NCBI GenBank assembly: GCA_966250325.1
Contig: CBINGY010000006.1
Location: 68,599-132,598, forward strand
Length of the DNA stretch: 64,000 nucleotides
From: Jiulongibacter sp966250325
GTDB taxonomy: Bacteria; Bacteroidota; Bacteroidia; Cytophagales; Spirosomataceae
Reading direction: 5' to 3'
Part shown: positions 25,320 to 32,698 of the stretch, one piece after another
Numbering within the stretch: the first letter of the stretch is position 1
Layout: each line of letters begins with the position of its first letter
Notes under the pieces: model-generated
The model's input: the letters and a program-made list of their open reading frames with translations, nothing else
Database searches by the model: none
Told to the model about the DNA's origin: nothing
Made by a program: the position numbers and the translations under genes

Positions 25320-26348
25320 TTAATTATGTGTTTTAAAATCCCATTCTTCGAAAGACCTTCTTTGAATTAGATACAAAAGGGATTTATATTTTTCTTTGTC
25401 CATCAAATAGATACAATGCCTGATTATCGTATAGGGATTCATATAGATGGTTTCGGATGAATATTTTTCTACCGTATCTTTAAAGCTCCCAAGTGCGTCA
25501 ATGAGAGTATCTGTGGAGAATGAGCTGTCTATTTTAAGTAAATCACCCACAAACCCATCAGCCTTATACTCAATAAAATTGTATGTGGGGAAATTCTCAT
25601 TAGCAACTAGTAAGAATTTGAAAACATCGATATCCCCTTTTGTTTCCTTTGGATCCCCTTTAATTTTTGAAATTGCTCGCTCCTGCTCCTTATGAGTTTC
25701 ATCCTTTATTCTAAGGAATTCTTCATCAGCAACTTCAAAAAGGGCCGATAGTCGATTTATGCGTCTTTTGAGTTCTATAGGGATGCTTTTCTTGTACTTA
25801 ATTTTATGGTCAAGCACACTCCATGCGTCTTGAATAATTGTTCGTATTTGGAGCTCAAAAGTAACACTCTTAAACTTGGAATATTCTGGGAGGGCAGACC
25901 TGCCATTATTAAGCTTTAAATCAAGATGGAGACCTTTATACCCAAATTTATCTTCCGTGCTATCTAATAAAGAGCTTTTATCGGTGATGTCAATCTCTGT
26001 AAAATTACTCTCAATTAGTTCCTTAATTTCTTTAATATCATCTAGATGTAAACATACCACCCTCAACCCTACCAAATCTGAAATAAAATCTTGAATCGAA
26101 TAGTCATCTTTTGTGTCTTCAATCTCTGCTAGATACTTTCTCTTAAACTTACTGATACATTCCTGCTTGTCTTTAATTCTGAATGAAATTGAGTCGATTG
26201 GGACTTTATCTACGAGTAGGGCAGAGATCAATGTTTTATAAACCTCAGAAGCAGATCTAAGTAACTCATAATTATCATCGTAGTATGAATAAAACTCCGA
26301 GATTTTTTTCTCAAAACTTATTGGTAGATCATCAGTCATAGTTGCCAT
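25320..26348 (-). CDS. RelA/SpoT-domain protein (small alarmone synthetase or toxSAS-like), 342 aa
   Basis: The nucleotide pyrophosphotransferase domain is visible: DLVGLRVVC near residue 90, the FGYKGLHLDLKL segment near 134, and the FELQIRT..QDAWSVLDHKIKY signature near 162-185. The C-terminal third (about 215-342) has no recognised domain and is not the ACT/TGS region of long RelA enzymes. No HD hydrolase domain is present. It may make (p)ppGpp-like alarmones, or pyrophosphorylate tRNA as toxSAS/CapRel-like toxins do. Its place beside a helicase in an island favours a defence role; that is inference. Confidence 0.75.
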   Translation of the reverse strand: MATMTDDLPISFEKKISEFYSYYDDNYELLRSASEVYKTLISALLVDKVPIDSISFRIKDKQECISKFKRKYLAEIEDTKDDYSIQDFISDLVGLRVVCLHLDDIKEIKELIESNFTEIDITDKSSLLDSTEDKFGYKGLHLDLKLNNGRSALPEYSKFKSVTFELQIRTIIQDAWSVLDHKIKYKKSIPIELKRRINRLSALFEVADEEFLRIKDETHKEQERAISKIKGDPKETKGDIDVFKFLLVANENFPTYNFIEYKADGFVGDLLKIDSSFSTDTLIDALGSFKDTVEKYSSETIYMNPYTIIRHCIYLMDKEKYKSLLYLIQRRSFEEWDFKTHN

Positions 26349-26928
26349 TTAATTATATTAGTAGAGTTACTTCACTTGTAAACACCATGAAAATTTAATA
26401 AGTATACGAAAGTCTTAAACGTTCAAAACTAAAGATATACGAATGTTTTTAATTTATTTATAATAAGGGATTATTTTTATCTGTTGTTTGCTTTTAGCGT
26501 TAAACGGTACAGTTTAGGACAAGGTACAACCGAGCCAAGGATGATTCAAAAAACAGGAAAGGTGAAAAGGGAAATCTAAACTGAGAATATCCTAGTAAAT
26601 AAGGCTCATTTGAAATTCAGTACAAAATTTGATTGTCCATGATATTTGTTCCTTACGAATACAGTTTCACTATATTTTCGATTGGCATAGTAATGTCTTA
26701 GTGTGGCAAGGAAAATTTGCGGAGGTATCAAGATAAATCCAAATTGGAAATTCCTTTAACATCGTATAAGAAATATATGTTCAGAATTTCATTTTGATTC
26801 ATGATACAATGAGTATTAACCTACTAGATTGACCTGTGCTAGACCCGGTTTATTTTCCTTCTATGCATTGATCCACATTAGGTTTAAGTGTTAAATATTT
26901 TTTACCTTTAAAGAAGAAAAGTAATCAT
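26349..26928. other. Gap of 580 bases with short repeats
   Basis: No ORF is supported. It holds copy 3 of AAGGTACAACC (26521-26531) and a minus-strand TCTAGCAC (26843-26836) similar to 14604-14611 and 21725-21732. The right end contains the leader region of the gene at 26929. Confidence 0.45.
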
Positions 26929-27438
26929 ATGAAAAAAATTATCACAATAATACTCATTAGTTTCGTAATGTTTTTTTGTGGAGTTAGTGTTAAAAAGTTT
27001 TTTTATAGTGATTTTAAGCAGGGCTTTAATCAAAACATTAAGCAAAAAGTGTCAAACCTTGATATGTCGAATTTTGAAATATTTTGGAAGGAATTCAGGG
27101 CAGCAGTTACTGAAAGGGATATTGAAAAAACTATCATGCTAACTCATATACCTTTTAAGGATTACTATAATGATGTGTATGATCCAGAAAATTCGCTCAC
27201 TTCTGATAATGTTTCGGAGTTCAAAGAGAAATATAATTTAATTTTTGACACCGCAATAATTAAGGCGGTAGATGCTCATGCGGTACGAGGCTATAATTCT
27301 ATTTTAGAGGAGATAGGGGATGTGATACGTAAAGATGAGTATTTACTCGAATCCAATTCTCAAGATAGACGAAAAGACCTTATTTTTTCCAAAATAAATG
27401 GTGAGTATAGATTATCGGGGATAGTTTATTATCCATAA
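26929..27438 (+). CDS. Exported or membrane-anchored hypothetical protein, 169 aa
   Basis: N-terminal hydrophobic segment (about 3-20, KIITIILISFVMFFCGVSV) after a KK pair, either a signal peptide or a membrane anchor. The rest is soluble, helical and unrecognised, with FWKEFRAAVTERDIEKTI near residue 52 resembling the start of small secreted DUF folds. AAGAAGAAAAG precedes the ATG. It is 31 bases upstream of the NlpC/P60 lipoprotein gene, so the two probably form an exported pair. Confidence 0.55.
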   Translation: MKKIITIILISFVMFFCGVSVKKFFYSDFKQGFNQNIKQKVSNLDMSNFEIFWKEFRAAVTERDIEKTIMLTHIPFKDYYNDVYDPENSLTSDNVSEFKEKYNLIFDTAIIKAVDAHAVRGYNSILEEIGDVIRKDEYLLESNSQDRRKDLIFSKINGEYRLSGIVYYP

Positions 27439-27469
27439 TTGAATGAATTAAAACTTAATCGGTATTTTA

Positions 27470-28831
27470 ATGAAAAATGGGCTCAATCTCGGTCTTTTAA
27501 TTATTTTATGTCTTTTTAATTCGTGTAAAAAAGGCGTTCCGGATGCTGAATTATCTGATCCTGAGGCACTGTCTTCTGAAGATGCTCAGATTTTAGACCA
27601 AAAAAAAGAAGTTGATAATCTTGATTTAAATTCCATTGTTCTCCCGAATGAGATGAATGTCCATGACTTTTTGGCTGAAGTTGATCCTGGGTTTCTTTCT
27701 AATTGGCTTTCAAATCCCGGTGGTTTATTTTCTGAAAAAAAAATCAGGAACATATCTCATAATTCCTACTCTATTCTGGGTCCCCAAGATGCACGGAATT
27801 TACTTATTGCACAATTAATGGTTATTTCAAGAGGATTAGTTAATAGAGGTAATTTTCAATTTCCTTCAGAAGGTTCAAAAGCACCAGCACAAGACGGTTT
27901 AGCATACTCATGGGGCGGGAAGGACCATACTCTTAGAAGGTCACCAAAAAACTCGGGCTCCTTTTGCACAGAAATGATTTATGGTTTGGATTGTTCCGGA
28001 TTTATTTATCAAGTATTTAAATATGCTGGTGTTTCTATCGAAGCAGGTCCAGCAAATCATCAAAGAAACCCCTCAGTACTTCTCAAAGCGATTCAAGCTT
28101 CAATTCCAGAATTTAAAAAAATTAAAGTAGAAGATCTAGGAAATCTCAATGTCGTAGATTTTGAAGCGGGGGATATTATTTATTGGTTGAGAAATGGTGT
28201 GGCTCAACACATAGGAATTGTTTTAAAGAAAGTAGATGGGAGTCTTGCGGTTTTCCAATCCAATGGTGTGCCAGGAAGTAATGAAGAAGATTGTGCAAAA
28301 AACCTCAGCACTAATCGTGGGCCAAGAATTCTTGAACTCAATGACCCCTTTTGGTTTGGGACCTTAAAGGAATATGGTGTGACTAGGATAAGTGCAGAAT
28401 TAAGTGGAAGTTGGGAATTATTTTTAAGGTGTCAGGGAGAATATTCGGATGCAATTGCCCTAAATCTAAACTTTGAGACATCGGATAATAATACATTTGA
28501 AGTAGATGGTAACGGTATAGACTATGACGGTGGCTATTTGTTGTGCTCTGGAGCTTTCAATTATAATAGTGAAACGAATGAACTGCAAGGAACTCTCCTT
28601 ATTACTAGACCGGACAATCCTAATTATTATAGAAATGACAGTTTTCAAGTAAAGTTATCAAGGGATGAAACGGAGTATTTCCCGTTGTTTCTCGAAGATG
28701 CCTACAACACTGATGGCTGTCCCGTGGAAGCACGCCTTTTAAATAAAGAATCTTACGCATCTTCTCGAAAAAAACATAAAAGGCTCAAATTTCCCGCCCC
28801 CAACAAAAGTATTCTCTACCACTTACTATAG
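27470..28831 (+). CDS. NlpC/P60-like lipoprotein, 453 aa
   Basis: Lipoprotein signal with lipobox FNSC at residues 16-19. A papain-like NlpC/P60 domain lies at about 140-290: catalytic Cys in GLDCSGFIYQVF and His in VAQHIGIVL. It may cleave peptidoglycan stem peptides or amidate substrates. A separate C-terminal beta region (about 300-453) has no recognised fold. It is paired with the upstream exported 169-aa protein. Within the island it may act as an effector, or open the cell wall for transfer; the choice cannot be made here. Confidence 0.75.
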   Translation: MKNGLNLGLLIILCLFNSCKKGVPDAELSDPEALSSEDAQILDQKKEVDNLDLNSIVLPNEMNVHDFLAEVDPGFLSNWLSNPGGLFSEKKIRNISHNSYSILGPQDARNLLIAQLMVISRGLVNRGNFQFPSEGSKAPAQDGLAYSWGGKDHTLRRSPKNSGSFCTEMIYGLDCSGFIYQVFKYAGVSIEAGPANHQRNPSVLLKAIQASIPEFKKIKVEDLGNLNVVDFEAGDIIYWLRNGVAQHIGIVLKKVDGSLAVFQSNGVPGSNEEDCAKNLSTNRGPRILELNDPFWFGTLKEYGVTRISAELSGSWELFLRCQGEYSDAIALNLNFETSDNNTFEVDGNGIDYDGGYLLCSGAFNYNSETNELQGTLLITRPDNPNYYRNDSFQVKLSRDETEYFPLFLEDAYNTDGCPVEARLLNKESYASSRKKHKRLKFPAPNKSILYHLL

Positions 28832-29031
28832 TATTTCGCACTTCTGTAGATAATGCACGGGTTTCAAAAATTTGTTTAGCTTTGTCCAATTCATTCTTCT
28901 GTTAAAATCAGGAAAACGCCAAGTAGAAACCAACAAGGTGACTTTCCTAAAATCTCGACAAGATGGATTGGAGTAACCATACAATTATTGTAGATTATCT
29001 TTGAGTTAAAAATCTGACACTATCCTTTTTC

Positions 29032-29457
29032 ATGGTAAAGAAATTAACTAAAAAAAGCTTGGCTAATGTTTCGACAATTGCTAAAGAAGGGTCTAAAAAT
29101 GTTCTAAACTTTATCGTTTACATTACTCTTATTTTGATATTATTAGTTGTCAACTTTTCGGTTTTTTCTAGTCTTCCTCAGAAGCTCAATGTAGTCTTTA
29201 CAATAGCAATTTTAGTCCTAATTATTTTTTTGGTTTCTTTTGCCCTTTATATGGCAATCAAAAAGCCGCATAGTGTATTATTTAGTGAAACTTCAGTCTT
29301 TTTATCAATTAGAGAAGGATTGTTTGACGACTTAAATCAAAAGCCTTATCACTCCGATGATTTATCACAACTTGTAACCCACGCTCCGGTTGATCCAAAT
29401 GCAAATATTTTAATAGAAACGCCTGGAAAAGTTACTAAAATTATTGATAAAGCATGA
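29032..29457 (+). CDS. Two-helix membrane protein, 141 aa
   Basis: Two transmembrane helices (about 26-48 and 55-76) form a hairpin, followed by a soluble tail of about 65 residues. A short basic N-terminus suggests both ends are cytoplasmic. Its stop overlaps the start of the next gene in ATGA, so the pair is translationally coupled. No family recognised. Confidence 0.6.
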   Translation: MVKKLTKKSLANVSTIAKEGSKNVLNFIVYITLILILLVVNFSVFSSLPQKLNVVFTIAILVLIIFLVSFALYMAIKKPHSVLFSETSVFLSIREGLFDDLNQKPYHSDDLSQLVTHAPVDPNANILIETPGKVTKIIDKA

Positions 29458-29747
29458 TGTGTCTTATAACATACATTAAAAACGATTACAGCATCCCTTT
29501 GGAAAACCTTCACAACGCCATCAAGGAAAATTCTATTGCTTATTGGCACCATTTGGATAATACTTGGATAATCAGAACTAACAAAAAAATCCCGGAAATT
29601 CATAATAATTTAGTTCGTCATATTTCTGCAAATGATAGAATATTAATTATTGAAATAAAAGCCAACTATCAAGGTTGGTTAATACCAAGGGCTTGGGACT
29701 GGCTTAGAACTCAATTCCATAAAGAGTCGTCTTTTTTTGACTTTTAA
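29454..29747 (+). CDS. SinR-like (Cas2-fold) small protein, 97 aa
   Basis: Starts MMCLITYIKNDYS and contains WHHLDNTWIIRT near residue 31 and DRILIIEIKANYQGW near residue 62. This strand pattern matches small SinR-annotated proteins predicted to share the ferredoxin-like fold of Cas2. It lies in a two-gene operon with a membrane hairpin protein (4-base overlap). Coupling of a membrane protein with a small nuclease-like fold recalls two-gene defence modules, but no activity can be inferred. Confidence 0.55.
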   Translation: MMCLITYIKNDYSIPLENLHNAIKENSIAYWHHLDNTWIIRTNKKIPEIHNNLVRHISANDRILIIEIKANYQGWLIPRAWDWLRTQFHKESSFFDF

Positions 29748-29940
29748 CATGACATTTTTTGTTAAATGTTATACACTAGTTTTCTAACATCCTTAGTTGG
29801 CTTGATAAGTGTATCAAACTATTAAGCCTTAAGTAGGTTTGGTCGAAGAAAAAAATCAATGTTTTTTTGAAGATAGTTTAATCCAAGTCTGAGGTCTCTT
29901 GAAATGGTTGACAATGAACAATTGAAAACATAAAAGGTGT

Positions 29941-30144
29941 CTACCACTCAATATCTTCCATGTCCATAGATTCTTCTGAGTCTTGAGGAAGATTCTCAAG
30001 AAGAGCAACCATAAGCCTGAGTAATCTAAGGCCTTCTTCCTTCGCTCGTTCATAGGTTATCTCTTGGTGTAAATGAACCCGGTAAAGCTCCCTGAATGCT
30101 TCAATTGATTCAGGGCTAAGTTCTGTTGGTATTATTTCAATCAT
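29941..30144 (-). CDS. Paralogue of the recombinase-associated small protein, 67 aa
   Basis: Same two blocks as the 19651 gene: IIPTELSPESIEAFRELY and AKEEGLRLLRLMVALLENLP. The start is ATG at 30144, directly after a strong AGGAGG site; the in-frame upstream start would add 17 unrelated residues. No recombinase follows it, so it has either lost its partner or works alone. It is divergent from the replication-type gene at 30239, with an inverted repeat between them. Confidence 0.7.
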   Translation of the reverse strand: MIEIIPTELSPESIEAFRELYRVHLHQEITYERAKEEGLRLLRLMVALLENLPQDSEESMDMEDIEW

Positions 30145-30175
30145 ACCTCCTAACCTTAAACGGGATTGAGTTCGC

Positions 30176-30210
30176 TGAACATTACCGAAAATCATCCCGT
30201 AATATGTTCA
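30176..30210. promoter_or_regulatory. Inverted repeat between divergent genes
   Basis: TGAACATTAC (30176-30185) pairs with GTAATATGTTCA (30199-30210), ten pairs with a two-base bulge. It lies centrally between the divergent starts at 30144 and 30239, as an operator would. Confidence 0.4.
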
Positions 30211-30238
30211 AAAGTGGAAACCTGACATACTCGCTCTT

Positions 30239-30718
30239 ATGAAGTATGAACAGACCACTATGGTTCCGAATATTGTCTTTGATTCCTACCTTAAAGACCT
30301 TTCAGGCACTGAGTTCAAGGTATTACTCATTATCATTCGGCAAACTATCGGATGGGTCAATACCTCTGGAACCAGAAAAGAACGAGATTGGATTAGCTAT
30401 CGGTGTTTTGAAGAAAAAACCGGAATTTCAAAGAAGTCGGTAACCAAAGCTATACAAACATTGGTGGATCAAAAACTCATTCTTGTTACCGATAAACATG
30501 GGGAATCTATTCACGGAATACGATCGAGAAAAAGAAGATACTACGGCATCAACCCTTCCGTTTGGGGTAAAAAGTTCTCTTTGAAAGGGAAAAAATTACA
30601 CTCTACAAAACTAAAACAAAACAAAACTAAAATACTATCTGAAGGCTTTATACCGCTTGAATCCCTTATCAAAGAGGTAAACCTTATGAATGGTGAAAAT
30701 CAATTACCATTACCGTAA
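30239..30718 (+). CDS. Phage replication protein O-like, 159 aa
   Basis: N-terminal winged-helix region (about 10-95) with the pattern MVPNIVFDSYLKDLSGTEFKVLLIIIRQTIGW....DWISY..FEEKTGISKKSV, typical of phage replication O-type N-termini. These proteins bind the origin and recruit a helicase. The C-terminus is short and basic. Candidate DnaA boxes and a palindrome follow within 110 bases. An origin here would let the excised island replicate; that is inference. Confidence 0.7.
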   Translation: MKYEQTTMVPNIVFDSYLKDLSGTEFKVLLIIIRQTIGWVNTSGTRKERDWISYRCFEEKTGISKKSVTKAIQTLVDQKLILVTDKHGESIHGIRSRKRRYYGINPSVWGKKFSLKGKKLHSTKLKQNKTKILSEGFIPLESLIKEVNLMNGENQLPLP

Positions 30719-30760
30719 TGAAAGAATCATCTTTCATTACGGAATTGAATTGGTATTTCG

Positions 30761-30781
30761 TTATTCACAGTTTTTTCCACA
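30761..30781 (+). other. Two DnaA-box-like sites, candidate origin
   Basis: TTATTCACA (30761-30769) and TTTTCCACA (30773-30781) each differ by one base from the DnaA consensus TTATCCACA and are tandem, 3 bases apart, just after the replication-type gene and inside an A+T-rich stretch. Confidence 0.4.
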
Positions 30782-30804
30782 TAAGATGGGGTTACCACGG
30801 AAAA

Positions 30805-30825
30805 TTTTTGTCATCATGACAAAAA
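30805..30825. promoter_or_regulatory. 21-bp perfect palindrome before the HTH gene
   Basis: TTTTTGTCAT C ATGACAAAAA: perfect arms (30805-30814 and 30816-30825) around one base. It lies 82 bases before the HTH gene start and could be its operator; as RNA it would also work as a bidirectional terminator. Confidence 0.5.
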
Positions 30826-30906
30826 ATCAGGGATATGATTCAAAATGAGATAGTTTAGGATAGATACAGCGAAGCATTTTTGGTAACCTGCTCGCTTTTA
30901 CAAATT

Positions 30907-31242
30907 ATGATCACACATTCTTTAGCAGAGTATCGGAAACGATCTAATATCCCATTACATGATGTCGCATTTATTGGAGATATTGATATCGGTAATTTAT
31001 CTAAAATCGAACGAGGGATACGGGAACCGACACCTACCGTAGCTTTGATGTACCATTTACTCTTCGAGGCTCCCCTCCATGATTTATTCCAAGGTCGAAT
31101 AGAACAGGAACGAGAAGGTTGGACAATGAGAAGTAGAGAACTCATTAAGCTTCTTCAAGAAGAGAAGCCACCGCAGAGTAGAGATAGAGTACGGTTCGTT
31201 TCTGCCTTTGTCAATCGTCTAGCATCAGAGAAGTATGCATAA
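30907..31242 (+). CDS. HTH (XRE-like) regulator, 111 aa
   Basis: Helix-turn-helix-like region at about residues 5-60: LAEYRKRSNIPLHDVAFIGDIDIGNLSKIERGIREPT, ending in the ERG-type turn typical of Cro/C1 proteins. The start ATG at 30907 avoids nine extra residues of an upstream frame. The C-terminus is basic. It overlaps the RuvC-like gene by 8 bases, so it is co-transcribed with it. It probably binds the palindrome at 30805; inferred from position only. Confidence 0.65.
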   Translation: MITHSLAEYRKRSNIPLHDVAFIGDIDIGNLSKIERGIREPTPTVALMYHLLFEAPLHDLFQGRIEQEREGWTMRSRELIKLLQEEKPPQSRDRVRFVSAFVNRLASEKYA

Positions 31243-31744
31243 TGATGCTAGTCAAGAAAAATTTGAGAAAATTCTGGCTATTTTCTTCAACACTAACGGT
31301 TTTGGCTATGTCGAAATGAAAAGCCCACTCGATGTTATTCAAAAGGGGATTAAGACTTTTAAACCATCCGGAAGTCCTCATCAATGGGAGGAATTGAACA
31401 AACTTATTAAGCAAACAAAACCAGATCGCGTAATTCTGGAGGATGTACAGAGCGAAAAATCTCACAAGCGAAGCCGAATCCATGAACTTATCTCTCAATT
31501 ATGTGAGTATCTCAAGGATTCAAATATTGAATGCTCATGTTACGATCGGGCACAGATACGAAAAGTGTTTGAGACCTGGCATGCAAAGTCGAAGTATGAA
31601 ATTGCGTTAGTGCTAGCCCAAAGCTTGCCAGCATTTAAGGGATATCTGTATGACAAGCCAAAGTATCCCAAAATGGAGCATTACAGAACGGTGGTGTTTG
31701 ATGCAGCGGCACTGGGAATAACCCATTACTATTTAACAACATAA
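31235..31744 (+). CDS. RuvC-like nuclease-fold protein, 169 aa
   Basis: The order of acidic segments is RNase-H/RuvC-like: FFNTNGFGYVEM near residue 17, PDRVILEDVQSEKS near 63, and a C-terminal FDAAALGITHYY near 154. Such proteins act as Holliday-junction or phage resolution nucleases. The first strand lacks a clear catalytic Asp (FFNTNGFG), so activity is uncertain. It is translationally coupled to the HTH gene and followed by a strong hairpin at 31755. Confidence 0.5.
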   Translation: MHNDASQEKFEKILAIFFNTNGFGYVEMKSPLDVIQKGIKTFKPSGSPHQWEELNKLIKQTKPDRVILEDVQSEKSHKRSRIHELISQLCEYLKDSNIECSCYDRAQIRKVFETWHAKSKYEIALVLAQSLPAFKGYLYDKPKYPKMEHYRTVVFDAAALGITHYYLTT

Positions 31745-31754
31745 TCCTACCAAG

Positions 31755-31787
31755 GAGGCTTTACTCATGAAGTAAAGCCTCTTATTG
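31755..31787 (+). terminator. Terminator hairpin after the RuvC-like gene
   Basis: GAGGCTTTACT and AGTAAAGCCTC form a perfect 11-pair stem (31755-31765, 31771-31781) around CATGA, followed by TTATTG. Confidence 0.6.
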
Positions 31788-31871
31788 TACGAAGGCCAAT
31801 GTTGATTTTTTATTCAAAAAAGGTTTATGAGAGACTACCTTTTTGTTATTTTTGAATCTCTGGAAGATAGT

Positions 31872-32069
31872 ATGAAAACTTATTCAACTAATAACCATCC
31901 AGAGAACCACACAATGAAATCTTCAACCTCTGTATCATTTTTTGGAATGAAAATGCGATTTGTGGGCAAAGCCTCTCAAGTTATCCGTTGGTTCTTACTT
32001 TTTATCGGGGTATTTTTTCTTTGCAAAATGTTATTTAGCAAAGATAATATTACTCTAAGGATTGGATAA
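31872..32069 (+). CDS. Small single-pass membrane protein, 65 aa
   Basis: One transmembrane helix (about 35-56, VIRWFLLFIGVFFLCKMLF) after a polar N-terminus. ATG 31872 is chosen, with an in-frame upstream start at 31827 possible. It lies between two hairpin terminators. Unknown function. Confidence 0.4.
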   Translation: MKTYSTNNHPENHTMKSSTSVSFFGMKMRFVGKASQVIRWFLLFIGVFFLCKMLFSKDNITLRIG

Positions 32070-32075
32070 TTTATT

Positions 32076-32105
32076 GAATGCCCTCATGATTTTATGGGGG
32101 CATTC
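32076..32105 (+). terminator. Hairpin after the small membrane gene
   Basis: GAATGCCCTCAT pairs with ATGGGGGCATTC (one G-T) around GATTTT. There is no T-run, so termination strength is doubtful; it may also act for the opposite-strand immunity gene. Confidence 0.45.
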
Positions 32106-32236
32106 AAGTTCAAAGTTCATGAACTTGCTACATATAAAGCATTGATAATATTCAGATTACATACTTTAAAGTATTTGATTTCTGTTGCCTCATTGACAAA
32201 TTGTTAGTCTTGGCTTTATTGTATGGAAATGGTTAG

Positions 32237-32698
32237 TTATTTCCAATAAATTTCTATATCAATATATTGAGTTCCTTGTTCTTCAAAAAAGTCCAGAATT
32301 ATTTCTTCTGATAAATCCATTCTTATAAGTGTAATAATACCGGATTGGGTAGCATTGAAGGGGAAGTCTAAATCAAAATCAAGTATTGATTTTATCTTAT
32401 ATGCACCACAATCAATTGAATCTGAGGTCAAAACATAATAGCCTTTTCTAGCTCTTTCTGGATTGCCTAAGATAATAGTCTTCAGTTCTTCCTTCTCATT
32501 GAATAAGATTCTCTCTACCTTTTTTATACAATGAGGGGTGCCTTTAATTTTGATTTCACGTATATTATCTGTTTCTCTAAGAGTTAATAGATTCATCTCG
32601 TGAACTTGTCCTCGGATGATCTGGTTAAGTTCTTTCAGGTATCGAGGCAAGAACTTTCGCCCAAATAATCGTCTTCTCTTTTGGTCATATGTTTCCAT
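32237..32698 (-). CDS. Probable immunity protein of the orphan RHS tip, 153 aa
   Basis: Cytoplasmic protein without recognised family. Its start codon overlaps the stop of the orphan RHS tip by one base (TAATG), the typical immunity position. It is acidic at the end (FFEEQGTQYIDIEIYW), as many nuclease-immunity proteins are. Specificity for the HNH-like tip is inferred from the pairing. Confidence 0.6.
   Translation of the reverse strand: METYDQKRRRLFGRKFLPRYLKELNQIIRGQVHEMNLLTLRETDNIREIKIKGTPHCIKKVERILFNEKEELKTIILGNPERARKGYYVLTSDSIDCGAYKIKSILDFDLDFPFNATQSGIITLIRMDLSEEIILDFFEEQGTQYIDIEIYWK

Noticed and set aside
21787..26531. Integron-like cassette array suggested by repeats after single genes
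   Set aside because: No integron tyrosine integrase in view, and the short repeats lack the paired arms of attC sites.
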